Shown here: positions 6,110 to 13,151 of the stretch, one piece after another
How the letters are laid out: each line of letters starts with the position of its first letter
Position numbering within the stretch: position 1 is the first letter of the stretch
From: a virus
IMG/VR virus record: IMGVR_UViG_3300032326_001363
Coordinates: 1-41,521 of that record
Reading direction: 5' to 3' (one strand)
Length of the DNA: 41,521 bases
The notes under the pieces: generated by a model
Told to the model about the DNA's origin: nothing
The model's input: the letters and a program-made list of their open reading frames with translations, nothing else
The model's database searches: none
Program-made: the position numbers and the translations under genes

Positions 6110-7011
6110 TGCCATTACCACCAATATCTTCAGGTAGTGGAGGAATACAACCAGGAACTCCAACAATTGGAACTGCAACACAAGGTGATGGAACAGCAAC
6201 AGTTCCATTTACAGCACCAGCCTATTTAGGCAAACCAATTGGAACAACTTATACTGCAACTTCAACTCCATCAGATATAACAGGAACATCTTCAACTTCT
6301 CCAATAACTGTTAGTGGTTTGTCAAATGGAACAGCCTATACATTTAAAGTAAAACTAGGAAATGGTGTTGCTACATCTTTAGAATCTGCAGCAAGTAATT
6401 CTGTTACTCCAACAGCCCCAGCACCACCACCGTTCCCACCACCATTCCCACCACCATTCCCACCACCATTCGCCGTTGCCCCACCACCATTCCCACCACC
6501 ATTCGCACCACCATTTTTCCCAGGGTTCGTGGACTACTCAGAATATTCCATTGCAAGCAGTACTGGAGTTATAACCATTAATGGAAGAAAAGACGCTAAA
6601 GATATTGTAGTGGGAGACGTTTTGGTTGCTATGGATTTAGATACCAACAATGTTTCTGATTGGACAACTTGGAGTAGAGAAGATTTATTGTTAAATGAAA
6701 CTAACTTAAGAGAAACAGAGGTTGTTTCTATTACCTCAAGGCCTATCAGTACACTTTATATAATTAACGGAGATGCATATTCGGGAACGCATTATATTTT
6801 AACTAAAAAAGATGATGTTGTTAAATTTATACAAACATCAGAAATTGATGATTCATATTTTGTATACTCTTTCTCTGAGTTACAGTTTGTTCCAATAGAA
6901 GCGTTCGACATTATAGAATATGAAGATACGGTTTATTCAATCAATTGCGAACCATATGATAATTTCTTTACAGAAAATATGTTGGTTTTTGATGTTAGGG
7001 ATAATATTTAA
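6109..7011 (+). CDS. Fn3-polyPro-Hint-like virion protein, copy 1
   Basis: Start at 6109 (TAATG with the fibre gene). Residues about 14-100 are a fibronectin type III domain. Residues 106-140 carry six PPPF units with an AVA break, ending PPFFPGF. Residues 147-300 resemble a Hint (hedgehog/intein) domain: SIASSTGVIT followed by GRKDAKDIVVGD as block A, GTHYILTKKDD with His228 as block B, and VYSINCEPYDNFFTENMLVFD as blocks F/G. The usual first Cys is Ser147, the YHNFF His is Asp284, and the terminal His-Asn is Phe-Asp, so self-processing may be altered or lost. A paralogue lies at 17533. Probably a surface fibre or tip component; Hint assignment is by eye. Confidence 0.7.
   Translation: MPLPPISSGSGGIQPGTPTIGTATQGDGTATVPFTAPAYLGKPIGTTYTATSTPSDITGTSSTSPITVSGLSNGTAYTFKVKLGNGVATSLESAASNSVTPTAPAPPPFPPPFPPPFPPPFAVAPPPFPPPFAPPFFPGFVDYSEYSIASSTGVITINGRKDAKDIVVGDVLVAMDLDTNNVSDWTTWSREDLLLNETNLRETEVVSITSRPISTLYIINGDAYSGTHYILTKKDDVVKFIQTSEIDDSYFVYSFSELQFVPIEAFDIIEYEDTVYSINCEPYDNFFTENMLVFDVRDNI
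6421..6528 (+). repeat. PPPF-coding minisatellite
   Basis: Tandem 12-base units of the form CCACCACCATTC encode Pro-Pro-Pro-Phe. The units differ by single bases and are interrupted once by GCCGTTGCC. Repeats like this can change copy number by slippage. Confidence 0.8.
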
Positions 7012-7592
7012 TTAAAGTTTTTTACACGCCAAAATGCTGGCGATGTATATCTGTTGTTATTTAATACTTTTGTTACCCCATGAGTATAATGTATATCTCC
7101 AGGAAAAAATATTGCAGAACCAGCCTTGGGCTTTATGGTTATATCCTGGTTAGTAAAGTATATTTCTCCACCATCATAATTGTCGTTTATATACATTAGG
7201 GATGCCACATCATTTTCAGGATAAGAATTTGGATTACCATCCTGCTCCTGTTTGTCTGCATGAGGAGGCTGATCATCCCCAGGTCTCCAAAGAACTATTG
7301 ATGGTGAATTTTCTTGTAAAACAAAGTTAAATCTTTTTTCTATTTCTATTTTTAATTTTTTTTGATATTCTAAAAGTTTAAGAAATAATGTCTTATTACT
7401 ATTTTTAAATAACTCTGAACTATGAACCCTATTGTCCCAGTTGTCATCAGGTATGGATAAAAAATTTTCTATTGATTTAGAGTAAAGGTAAAATTTATCT
7501 AAGTCATCTGGACTTATAAAATTTTCTAAAACAATGATATTATCAACAGAGTCCCCAAAATAGCCAGGTTGTACCTTATACATATTTTCCAT
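7008..7592 (-). CDS. 2OG-Fe(II) oxygenase (prolyl 4-hydroxylase type), Arg class
   Basis: Shows the jelly-roll signature of the family: His111-x-Asp113 (PPHADKQ), the strand LMYINDNYDGGEIYF, distal His171 (HYTHGV) and Arg181 (RYTSPAFW) ten residues later for 2-oxoglutarate. All three Fe ligands are present, so it should be active. The enzyme would use O2 and 2-oxoglutarate to hydroxylate a protein or small-molecule side chain in the host cytoplasm. It is the only oxygenase on the minus strand, ends within the Hint-like gene's stop, and starts leaderless 6 nt from a TATACT box. Closest in the window to the 196-aa enzyme at 9697. Substrate unknown. Confidence 0.85.
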   Translation of the reverse strand: MENMYKVQPGYFGDSVDNIIVLENFISPDDLDKFYLYSKSIENFLSIPDDNWDNRVHSSELFKNSNKTLFLKLLEYQKKLKIEIEKRFNFVLQENSPSIVLWRPGDDQPPHADKQEQDGNPNSYPENDVASLMYINDNYDGGEIYFTNQDITIKPKAGSAIFFPGDIHYTHGVTKVLNNNRYTSPAFWRVKNFN

Positions 7593-7598
7593 ATATGT

Positions 7599-7606
7599 AG
7601 TATACT
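7599..7606. promoter_or_regulatory. Shared divergent -10 palindrome
   Basis: AGTATACT is its own reverse complement and gives a TATACT box to both strands. Leftward, the ATG at 7592 follows after 6 nt (leaderless). Rightward, the start is near 7613 and the mRNA carries an AAAGGAG ribosome site before 7633. Confidence 0.55.
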
Positions 7607-7632
7607 ATATATTGACCAAAAAAGGAGATTAA

Positions 7633-8295
7633 ATGTTATCTAACTTTATAGAAACAGCCACTATAGAAAATCCTGCGCCTGCTGTATTCGTTTATAAAAA
7701 TGCGCTTAATAAAGACTTAAATCTTGTTCAGCGACTTGAAGATGTTATTGAAAAACATGGCGATAATTTTTTTAAATGGAGCGAAGCACAGGTTGGTGAT
7801 TATGAAACAAGAAAAGATTATAGAGATTGCGTAGACTTTAAGGTAAGAAAAAATGATTTTGTAAATAATCCAAGAGCAACTATGTCAGATTTAAGAAAAA
7901 TATACTTTGACATAGATGAACGACTACAGGAATGTGTAAAACATTATTCTTCACTTTTTAATTTAAATTTAGAGTATCAAGAAGCAGTTAATTTTGTTAG
8001 ATATGGAAAAGATCAACACTTTCAGGTTCATTCAGATCATGGTTTTAGTTATGTATGTACTGTTTCTACAGTCATGTATTTAAATGACAACTATACTGGA
8101 GGAGAATTGTTTTTCCCATACATAAACTATACTTATACTCCAGAAGAGGGAGATATTGTTTTGTTCCCATCAAACTTTTTATATTCTCATGCTGCTTTGC
8201 CTGTAAAAGAAGGAATAAAATATTCTGCAGTAACAATGTTTGACTATAATGATAGGGTACACGGAGCAAACTCTCCACTAAGGCAAAAACAATAA
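7633..8295 (+). CDS. 2OG-Fe(II) oxygenase, Lys class, copy A
   Basis: An oxygenase of 220 aa with His133-x-Asp135 (HFQVHSDHG), the core strand MYLNDNYTGGELFFP, distal His186 (YSHAALPV) and Lys196 in place of Arg for 2-oxoglutarate binding, as in collagen prolyl 4-hydroxylases. The upstream motif RDCVDFK (residues 64-70) is shared with the enzymes at 18887 (as RNCSDFK) and 19618, and marks a subfamily restricted to the Lys-class members here. A strong AAAGGAG site precedes the ATG. Directly followed, with no gap, by the DUF6065-like gene, as copy B at 19618 is, so the pair is a conserved unit. Substrate unknown; nearby collagen-like and poly-Pro proteins are candidates. Confidence 0.85.
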   Translation: MLSNFIETATIENPAPAVFVYKNALNKDLNLVQRLEDVIEKHGDNFFKWSEAQVGDYETRKDYRDCVDFKVRKNDFVNNPRATMSDLRKIYFDIDERLQECVKHYSSLFNLNLEYQEAVNFVRYGKDQHFQVHSDHGFSYVCTVSTVMYLNDNYTGGELFFPYINYTYTPEEGDIVLFPSNFLYSHAALPVKEGIKYSAVTMFDYNDRVHGANSPLRQKQ

Positions 8296-9015
8296 ATGTA
8301 TGAAATCAATGCATATGAAATAAATCCAGGTTCAGGTGCAAGAATAGAACAACTTTCTTTAAAAAGAGACTGGATGGATAAAACATTTGATCAACATGCA
8401 TACAGGTGTTTTCCTTTATCGTTAACAAATCAAATGGGATGGGGATTTTCATTTCCCAAAGATATTTCTGTTGTTTGGGATGGAAACGACTCTTCTGAAG
8501 GAAATCACATAACGGTTTTAAAAGGTAAAGAATTTGTTGACACTAACAGAGGAACTGCAACACTAATTTTTAATATAGGTTGGTTTTTTGAAACAAATCC
8601 AGAAACTAGTTTATTGTTTTTTGGTCCACCAAATTTAGACATTGATGGCGCAGTTCCGTTAACAAACTTAATTAGTTCTAGTTTTTGGCAAAAACCTATA
8701 CCAGTATCTTGGAAAATTACAAGGCCAAATACTGTTATTACGTTTAAAGCAAACTCTCCAATTATTTCTGTTTTGCCAATATCTTTAACAAATTTGCAAA
8801 ATTCTACAATTACTTTAAATAATAATCCATATAATATTAATGAATACCATAAAAAAGCAACAGACTATGGAAATGTAATATTAGAAAATAATAAAATTCC
8901 AAAGTTTTCTGATTTTTATCGAAGCGCTACTGATCAATTTGGCAATTCTGTTGGATCACACGAAGTAAAAAAAATAAAGTTGCATACTAAAGACATAAGG
9001 AAAAAAAATGAATAA
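8296..9015 (+). CDS. DUF6065-like protein, copy A
   Basis: The ATG touches the stop of the oxygenase. The protein (239 aa) shares most of its length with the one at 20291: LKRDWMD near residue 22, CFPLSLTNQMGWG, ISVVWDG, FGPPNLDIDGAVPL and FYRSATDQ near the end. The pattern recalls the DUF6065 family (recalled name, unverified), a beta-rich possibly cupin-like protein of unknown function. It shares its central PPNL/VPNL stretch with the more distant 243-aa protein at 21006. Constant adjacency to a Lys-class oxygenase suggests a joint pathway, perhaps as substrate-binding or partner protein. No catalytic residues can be assigned. Confidence 0.7.
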   Translation: MYEINAYEINPGSGARIEQLSLKRDWMDKTFDQHAYRCFPLSLTNQMGWGFSFPKDISVVWDGNDSSEGNHITVLKGKEFVDTNRGTATLIFNIGWFFETNPETSLLFFGPPNLDIDGAVPLTNLISSSFWQKPIPVSWKITRPNTVITFKANSPIISVLPISLTNLQNSTITLNNNPYNINEYHKKATDYGNVILENNKIPKFSDFYRSATDQFGNSVGSHEVKKIKLHTKDIRKKNE

Positions 9016-9529
9016 AAACGGAATAGAGTTTTACTATAATGTTTTGAATAATTCAGACTTATTAATTAAAGAAATTAATAAGTATGAGTGGACAAGGCCA
9101 CTAAATGTAAAAACAGAAGATAGATCTAATTCAGTCATATACTTTCAAGATAAAGAGTTGCAAAAAGAAATTTTTAAAATTATAGATGAGGCGCTGAATA
9201 GTTCTTTAAGTTCGTATCGTGATTTATATTTTCTTCCAGAACTAACATATTTTACAATAGAGGCATTGAAATACGAGCCTGGAGAAAAGTATGTAATGCA
9301 CTATGATGATGGCTCAAAGCATGTTTCTAATAGAGTTACTAGTTGCGTTATATACTTGAATGATGATTATGAGGGTGGTGAGATAGAATTTTGTAACTTT
9401 GACATTAAAGTTAAGCCAGTAAAAAATTCTATGGTATTATTTCCATCAAACTACCCATATATGCACATAGCCCATCAGGTTCATTCTGGAACAAGATATG
9501 CAATTAATATATTTTTGGAGTATAAGTAA
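9008..9529 (+). CDS. 2OG-Fe(II) oxygenase, Arg class, short
   Basis: The shortest of the six at 173 aa, but the catalytic set is complete: His98-x-Asp100 (YVMHYDDG), the strand VIYLNDDYEGGEIEF, distal His153 and Arg163 (GTRYAINIF). Its start overlaps the previous stop by 8 nt with an AAGG ribosome site. Lacking most of the N-terminal helical region of the longer paralogues, it may accept a different substrate or act as a minimal hydroxylase. Coupled by TAATG to a 52-aa gene, then a further oxygenase. Confidence 0.85.
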   Translation: MNKNGIEFYYNVLNNSDLLIKEINKYEWTRPLNVKTEDRSNSVIYFQDKELQKEIFKIIDEALNSSLSSYRDLYFLPELTYFTIEALKYEPGEKYVMHYDDGSKHVSNRVTSCVIYLNDDYEGGEIEFCNFDIKVKPVKNSMVLFPSNYPYMHIAHQVHSGTRYAINIFLEYK

Positions 9530-9687
9530 TGGAAATTATAGAAGATATTGCTAAAATTATGCAGTCAAAGGGGTATTGCGAAAAGTCATCTTATCAATGG
9601 ATATGCTATGTTTTATCTTCAATGGTTGATGCATCAAACTTTGACAAAGTAAAAGAAATAGCAGAGCAATCAGAGTTACCTAATTAA
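9529..9687 (+). CDS. Hypothetical protein, 52 aa
   Basis: The ATG overlaps the oxygenase stop as TAATG. The product (MEIIEDIAKIMQSKGYCEKS onward) looks all-helical, with WICYVLSSMVDA as a hydrophobic helix core and an acidic C-terminal helix. No family recognised. Placed between two oxygenase genes in one operon, it could be an accessory factor, but nothing in the sequence shows this. The next gene has its own TAAGGAG site 10 nt downstream. Confidence 0.65.
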   Translation: MEIIEDIAKIMQSKGYCEKSSYQWICYVLSSMVDASNFDKVKEIAEQSELPN

Positions 9688-9696
9688 GGAGAAAAA

Positions 9697-10287
9697 ATGA
9701 AAATAGGATCTACAAAAAATATTGTTATAAAAGAAAATTTTGTTTCAAAGGAAGATTTAGACATTGTATTATCATCAATAGACGATACAATTTCTTGGGG
9801 TTCTAATTCAATGGCTGGAATACCAGACAAAGTAACAAGCAATCTTGCTTTTGAAAAGCCAGAGGCCCATGCCATACTAAAAAAAGCAATTGATAGAGTA
9901 CAGCAAGAGATAGAACTTTATTTTGGAAGACCTCTTGAAACCAATTCTGCTGGAATAAGAAGATGGGACGCAGGAGAGTTTCAACCACTACATGCAGATG
10001 GAGAAGATCCAGAAGGACATCCAAATGAAGCGTTTATAGTTGACTATGGGGCTGTTATCTATTTAAACGATGACTACGAAGGTGGAGAGATCTACTTCCC
10101 AGATCATAACTTAGACTTTAAACCTAGTGCTGGCACATTGGTATTTTTCCCATCAAACACAATGTATATACACGGTGTTCGTGAGATAAAAAAGGGCACA
10201 AGATATACCACACCATCTTTTTGGATTCCAACTAAATACAAAATATTTGAAAATGAAATTAAAAATAAATATGTTAATAAAAATTAA
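9697..10287 (+). CDS. 2OG-Fe(II) oxygenase, Arg class
   Basis: 196 aa with His99-x-Asp101 (QPLHADGED), VIYLNDDYEGGEIYFP, distal His159 (YIHGVREIKKG) and Arg169 (GTRYTTPSFW). All Fe and 2-oxoglutarate ligands are intact. It resembles the minus-strand enzyme at 7008 in length, in the HAD ligand context and in the RYT(T/S)P(S/A)FW ending, so these two are probably duplicates. An excellent TAAGGAG ribosome site precedes the ATG. Reaction by family: 2-oxoglutarate-dependent hydroxylation; substrate unknown. Confidence 0.87.
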   Translation: MKIGSTKNIVIKENFVSKEDLDIVLSSIDDTISWGSNSMAGIPDKVTSNLAFEKPEAHAILKKAIDRVQQEIELYFGRPLETNSAGIRRWDAGEFQPLHADGEDPEGHPNEAFIVDYGAVIYLNDDYEGGEIYFPDHNLDFKPSAGTLVFFPSNTMYIHGVREIKKGTRYTTPSFWIPTKYKIFENEIKNKYVNKN

Positions 10288-10337
10288 ATATTATTTTTAT
10301 AAATTTAAAAAAATATTTAAAAAAGGGGATAAAAAAT

Positions 10338-11342
10338 ATGAAAAATACATATACTAACTCTATAAAAGAAACTATAAATAACTTAGGTTTAATTGGAAAT
10401 GATGTAGTTGATCATGAAAATGTTAAACATTTATTTTTAAATGATTGGATTATTACAAATAAAAGAAAACCAGGCTTGTATCCAAATGGTTTGCCATGGA
10501 CAGGACATTATAAACAAACAGAATTTTTATTGGACCAGTCTAATTCATATATTATAAATAATGTAGGCTTTAGAGGAAAAGATTTTAATGAAAACAATGA
10601 ACTTGTTTTTGCTGGCTGTTCTTTTACATTTGGGTTAGGGTTGCCAGAAAAAGAAATATGGGGCAGTCAAGTGGCAAGGGCCTTAAATGTAAAGTATTCA
10701 AATATAAGTCAACCAGGAGACTCTGTTGTTGCAATTATAAATAATATATATAAATATTTTGAAGAATATGGTCATCCAAAAATTCTTTTATGTTTGTTTC
10801 CAGATTTTTATAGATTTATGGTTCCAGTAAATACTGAAACATTAATAACAAAAAATACTTATTTTCCAGTACATCCAGAGAGTATGTTGTCTTCAACTCA
10901 CGTAATTTATCAAGAATCAGAAAAATATTCTAAAAAACCACATTATTCTGAGGATGTTTTTTCTCCAGATTTACCATATTTTTACTCATATCAATATATT
11001 AAAATGTTAGAGCAGTATTGTAAACAAGCAAAAATTTTATTTTTATGGTCAACGTGGAGTGGTTTTTTGTATGACTTAATAACACAACAAGAAAATGTAT
11101 CAAATAATTTTGTTTATTTAAAGTCTAATAGATGGTACAAAAGTGATGATGGACTTGATGTATATTTAGACGAATGTAATAAACACGAACATTTAAGACA
11201 TTTGTATCCAAAAAATTTTGATACATCAACAGACATAGAAGATGAAAAGTATTATTCAAAAAAGGCAAGGCATAGTGGAGTTCATAGACATATGCATTGG
11301 GCAGAAGGATTTTTAGAGATAATACAAGATATTAAAAATTAA
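10338..11342 (+). CDS. SGNH/GDSL-type hydrolase
   Basis: Residues 91-99 (VFAGCSFTFG) carry the block I motif with Ser95 as likely nucleophile. A Gly-containing segment (ISQPGDSVVAII, about 125-136) fits block II, and near the C-terminus the His cluster HSGVHRHMHW (312-321) provides candidates for the catalytic His of block V. SGNH enzymes remove acyl groups from sugars, peptidoglycan or proteins. No signal peptide, so it would act in the cytoplasm or on the virion. An AAGGGGA site precedes the ATG. It closes the module A oxygenase operon and converges, with overlapping stops, on the endolysin. A role in tailoring a glycan or fibre is inferred from context. Confidence 0.7.
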   Translation: MKNTYTNSIKETINNLGLIGNDVVDHENVKHLFLNDWIITNKRKPGLYPNGLPWTGHYKQTEFLLDQSNSYIINNVGFRGKDFNENNELVFAGCSFTFGLGLPEKEIWGSQVARALNVKYSNISQPGDSVVAIINNIYKYFEEYGHPKILLCLFPDFYRFMVPVNTETLITKNTYFPVHPESMLSSTHVIYQESEKYSKKPHYSEDVFSPDLPYFYSYQYIKMLEQYCKQAKILFLWSTWSGFLYDLITQQENVSNNFVYLKSNRWYKSDDGLDVYLDECNKHEHLRHLYPKNFDTSTDIEDEKYYSKKARHSGVHRHMHWAEGFLEIIQDIKN

Positions 11343-11905
11343 TATCTTTCCATCCACTCTTTAGTTTTCCAGGTAATGCCTTTCCAGGCAGACCAATCTT
11401 CACCACCATTACTCATATGATAAGCGATTTCTGCATTTCTAACTGGATCAAACAGATCTTCGTTAGACTTTAGATTAAACTTGCTTCTTCTTTCTTCGCC
11501 CAGTCCTCCAAGCATATTGATTTGAAATAGGCCATAAGAATTATCTCCAGTCTGTCTATTAGGATTCCAAGAGTTAGGAGTGCCCATAGATTCTTTCATT
11601 ACCGTTGCCCAAGCAACCTTTAGTGAATATCCTTCAAAGCCTACTTGCTTTAATATTTTAATTAGTTCGTTTTTTTCAAGGGGTGTTCCATATTTGTATT
11701 TTTTGTTAATTTTATTATTTTCTTCTTTAGAAACCAAAAAAACCTCTTTCGAGGCGTTTTCCTGCTCCTGAGCCTGTTCTATACTCAAATTATTTTTGTC
11801 ACTTATTCGTGTTTCAGCATTAGCAACGTTTGACAATGTCGTTACTAAAGTCAGTATGCCGAGTATACTAATGACCTCTTTGTTTCTTTCGATAAATTTA
11901 ATCAT
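11339..11905 (-). CDS. Secreted lysozyme/transglycosylase-like endolysin
   Basis: Start placed at 11905 because AAGGAGG lies just upstream on the minus strand; an in-frame TTG farther out lacks such a site. Residues 1-30 form a signal peptide with a hydrophobic core (ISILGILTLVTTLS) and likely cleavage after ANA. After a charged linker comes a lysozyme-fold domain: WATVMKES with Glu105 as catalytic acid, NSYGLFQINM (122-131) and DPVRNAEIAYHM, the SLT/goose-type pattern that cuts the MurNAc-GlcNAc bond. A signal-bearing endolysin can reach the wall through the host Sec system, with a holin only timing lysis. It faces its neighbour on the plus strand with overlapping stops. Confidence 0.85.
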   Translation of the reverse strand: MIKFIERNKEVISILGILTLVTTLSNVANAETRISDKNNLSIEQAQEQENASKEVFLVSKEENNKINKKYKYGTPLEKNELIKILKQVGFEGYSLKVAWATVMKESMGTPNSWNPNRQTGDNSYGLFQINMLGGLGEERRSKFNLKSNEDLFDPVRNAEIAYHMSNGGEDWSAWKGITWKTKEWMERY

Positions 11906-11926
11906 AGTTTCCTCCTTAGAAAACAA

Positions 11927-11947
11927 AACACCATTTTTTATGGTGTT
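11927..11947 (-). promoter_or_regulatory. 5' hairpin of endolysin mRNA
   Basis: AACACCAT and ATGGTGTT form an 8-bp stem with a 5-nt loop exactly at the predicted transcript start (about 11948), followed on the minus strand by TTTTGTTTT. It may stabilise the mRNA or act as an attenuator before the ribosome site. Confidence 0.5.
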
Positions 11948-11954
11948 ACTTACC

Positions 11955-11984
11955 AGTATAACATGAAGTTTTGTTTTTTGTCAA
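11955..11984 (-). promoter_or_regulatory. Strong promoter of endolysin gene
   Basis: On the minus strand TTGACA (11984-11979), 18-bp spacer, then TGT-TATACT (-10 at 11960-11955). This is one of two promoters in the window with a clear -35, the other being 614-642. Confidence 0.75.
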
Positions 11985-12010
11985 CTTTTTACATATTTTT
12001 GTAATTATGT

Positions 12011-12016
12011 TATAAT
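12011..12016 (+). promoter_or_regulatory. Leaderless extended -10 promoter
   Basis: TGT-TATAAT, 6 nt before the ATG at 12023, with no ribosome site. Confidence 0.7.
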
Positions 12017-12022
12017 TCTTAT

Positions 12023-12424
12023 ATGGCTAATTATAGAGGTGCTGGACAATCTGTTTATGATATTGGTGATGCCCCGCCATTAGTAAAATGGACAATTGTA
12101 AAAGGCGATACCGTTGCATTTAGGATATATGTTACAGATGATGCTAAAAATCCACTTGTAATAGCCAACTGGACAATTGCTGCAAGATTTAGACGACCAG
12201 ATGTAGAAAATAATTTTGATCAGGATTCTGCTGGTACAGTATTTACATTAACTCCTGCCCCAGACGGGGGAGATGGAAATGGAGAATTTACAGTTAAATT
12301 AACATCTGTACAGTCAGCACAATTAAAAACTGGAGATGTTTTTGATGTTCAACTATCTGATGCAACACGAGTTTGGACAGTTGCTAGAGGTCAAATGGTT
12401 GTTCTAGAAGACGTAACAAGTTAA
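12023..12424 (+). CDS. RGDT-type beta-sandwich virion protein, copy 3
   Basis: Opens adhesin module B with a leaderless start. Contains VKWTIVKGDTVAFRIYVTDD, equivalent to IKWKVVRGDTATLRVDF in the gene at 3120, and ends VWTVARGQMVVLEDVTS, matching the last strand of that protein. 133 aa, all-beta look, no signal peptide. Probably an adaptor or tip component for fibres encoded just downstream. Coupled to the next small gene by TAATG, as in the other two copies. Confidence 0.65.
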   Translation: MANYRGAGQSVYDIGDAPPLVKWTIVKGDTVAFRIYVTDDAKNPLVIANWTIAARFRRPDVENNFDQDSAGTVFTLTPAPDGGDGNGEFTVKLTSVQSAQLKTGDVFDVQLSDATRVWTVARGQMVVLEDVTS

Positions 12425-12651
12425 TGGCTTCTGTTGCAATATTTGATAAACAAACAACAATATTAAAATCAATTGATCAACACACATTTCCTAAAGTTTC
12501 TATTGAAGAAAAGATTGACAGAGGGATAACAATAAATGAATTTTTACCATTTAGAGTAAGAATAACTGATATAGATATTATAGCCTTTGACGCTAATAAT
12601 GCACCGCCAATTCCACTACAAATAATTGGTTTAAGCAACTATATTTTATAA
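12424..12651 (+). CDS. Small coupled virion-associated protein, 75 aa
   Basis: TAATG overlap with the RGDT gene. The product begins MASVAIFDKQTTILKSID and ends with FRVRITDIDIIAFDANNAPP and then IIGLSNYIL; the LSNYIL ending is reminiscent of small conserved phage proteins of unknown role (recalled). The first strands (VAIFDKQTTI) resemble the start of the gene at 4731 (VVVLDPELSVY), supporting the view that each RGDT protein is followed by a related partner. Function unknown. Confidence 0.6.
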   Translation: MASVAIFDKQTTILKSIDQHTFPKVSIEEKIDRGITINEFLPFRVRITDIDIIAFDANNAPPIPLQIIGLSNYIL

Positions 12652-12679
12652 AATTATAAAATTGTTAAAATAATTATGT

Positions 12680-12685
12680 TATAAT
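12680..12685 (+). promoter_or_regulatory. Leaderless extended -10 promoter
   Basis: TGT-TATAAT, 6 nt before the ATG at 12692. Together with that at 12011 it shares the upstream element AATTATG. Confidence 0.7.
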
Positions 12686-12691
12686 CTAGTT

Positions 12692-13138
12692 ATGGCAAAA
12701 ATATCATTAGCATCAGTCAAAGCCTTGTTTCAAACAGGAGATCGTCCTACTCAACAAGATTATGAAGATTTAATTGACTCAACATCAGCCCAAGCCACAG
12801 ACTTAGGAACTACTGGTAATAATGAATCAACAATCAACGGCATTGAAAGTGCTACAGTAATTGATAATTTTGACGCAACAGTATGGAGAATGGTTAAATA
12901 CCTAGTCTCTATTAAAAAGACTTCTGGAGGCGATAATAAATATTACGCCACAGAGATTACCATATTAATTGACGGTACAAATGTTAACGTTAGTGAATAT
13001 GGAACTATAGACAACGATGGGAATATTGGCACCATAAGCGTCTCCCGCGCTGGAAATACAGTATCCTTAACGGTTACTCCAGTAGTCGGTACAACGCCTA
13101 TAACCGTACGTTATGCACGTATAGGATTAAAGGCATAA
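12692..13138 (+). CDS. Small tail fibre protein, 148 aa
   Basis: The N-terminus KALFQTGDRPTQQDYEDLIDS is typical of phage fibre adaptor regions. The remaining 100 residues are a beta domain with TVIDNFDATVWRMVKYLVSIKK near residue 54. The same domain, with DTFSATTYSAAKYVIQMKK, ends the large fibre at 13152, so the two share a C-terminal module (receptor tip or trimerisation, inferred). Followed after 13 nt by the next fibre gene with an AAAGGAG site. Confidence 0.7.
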   Translation: MAKISLASVKALFQTGDRPTQQDYEDLIDSTSAQATDLGTTGNNESTINGIESATVIDNFDATVWRMVKYLVSIKKTSGGDNKYYATEITILIDGTNVNVSEYGTIDNDGNIGTISVSRAGNTVSLTVTPVVGTTPITVRYARIGLKA

Positions 13139-13151
13139 AAGGAGATAAAAA

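Noticed and set aside
6541-7011. A true splicing intein in the fibre protein
   Set aside because: There is no downstream extein, the final residues are Phe-Asp or Tyr-Asp rather than His-Asn plus Cys/Ser/Thr, and no endonuclease domain is present. Only a Hint-like fold is supported.
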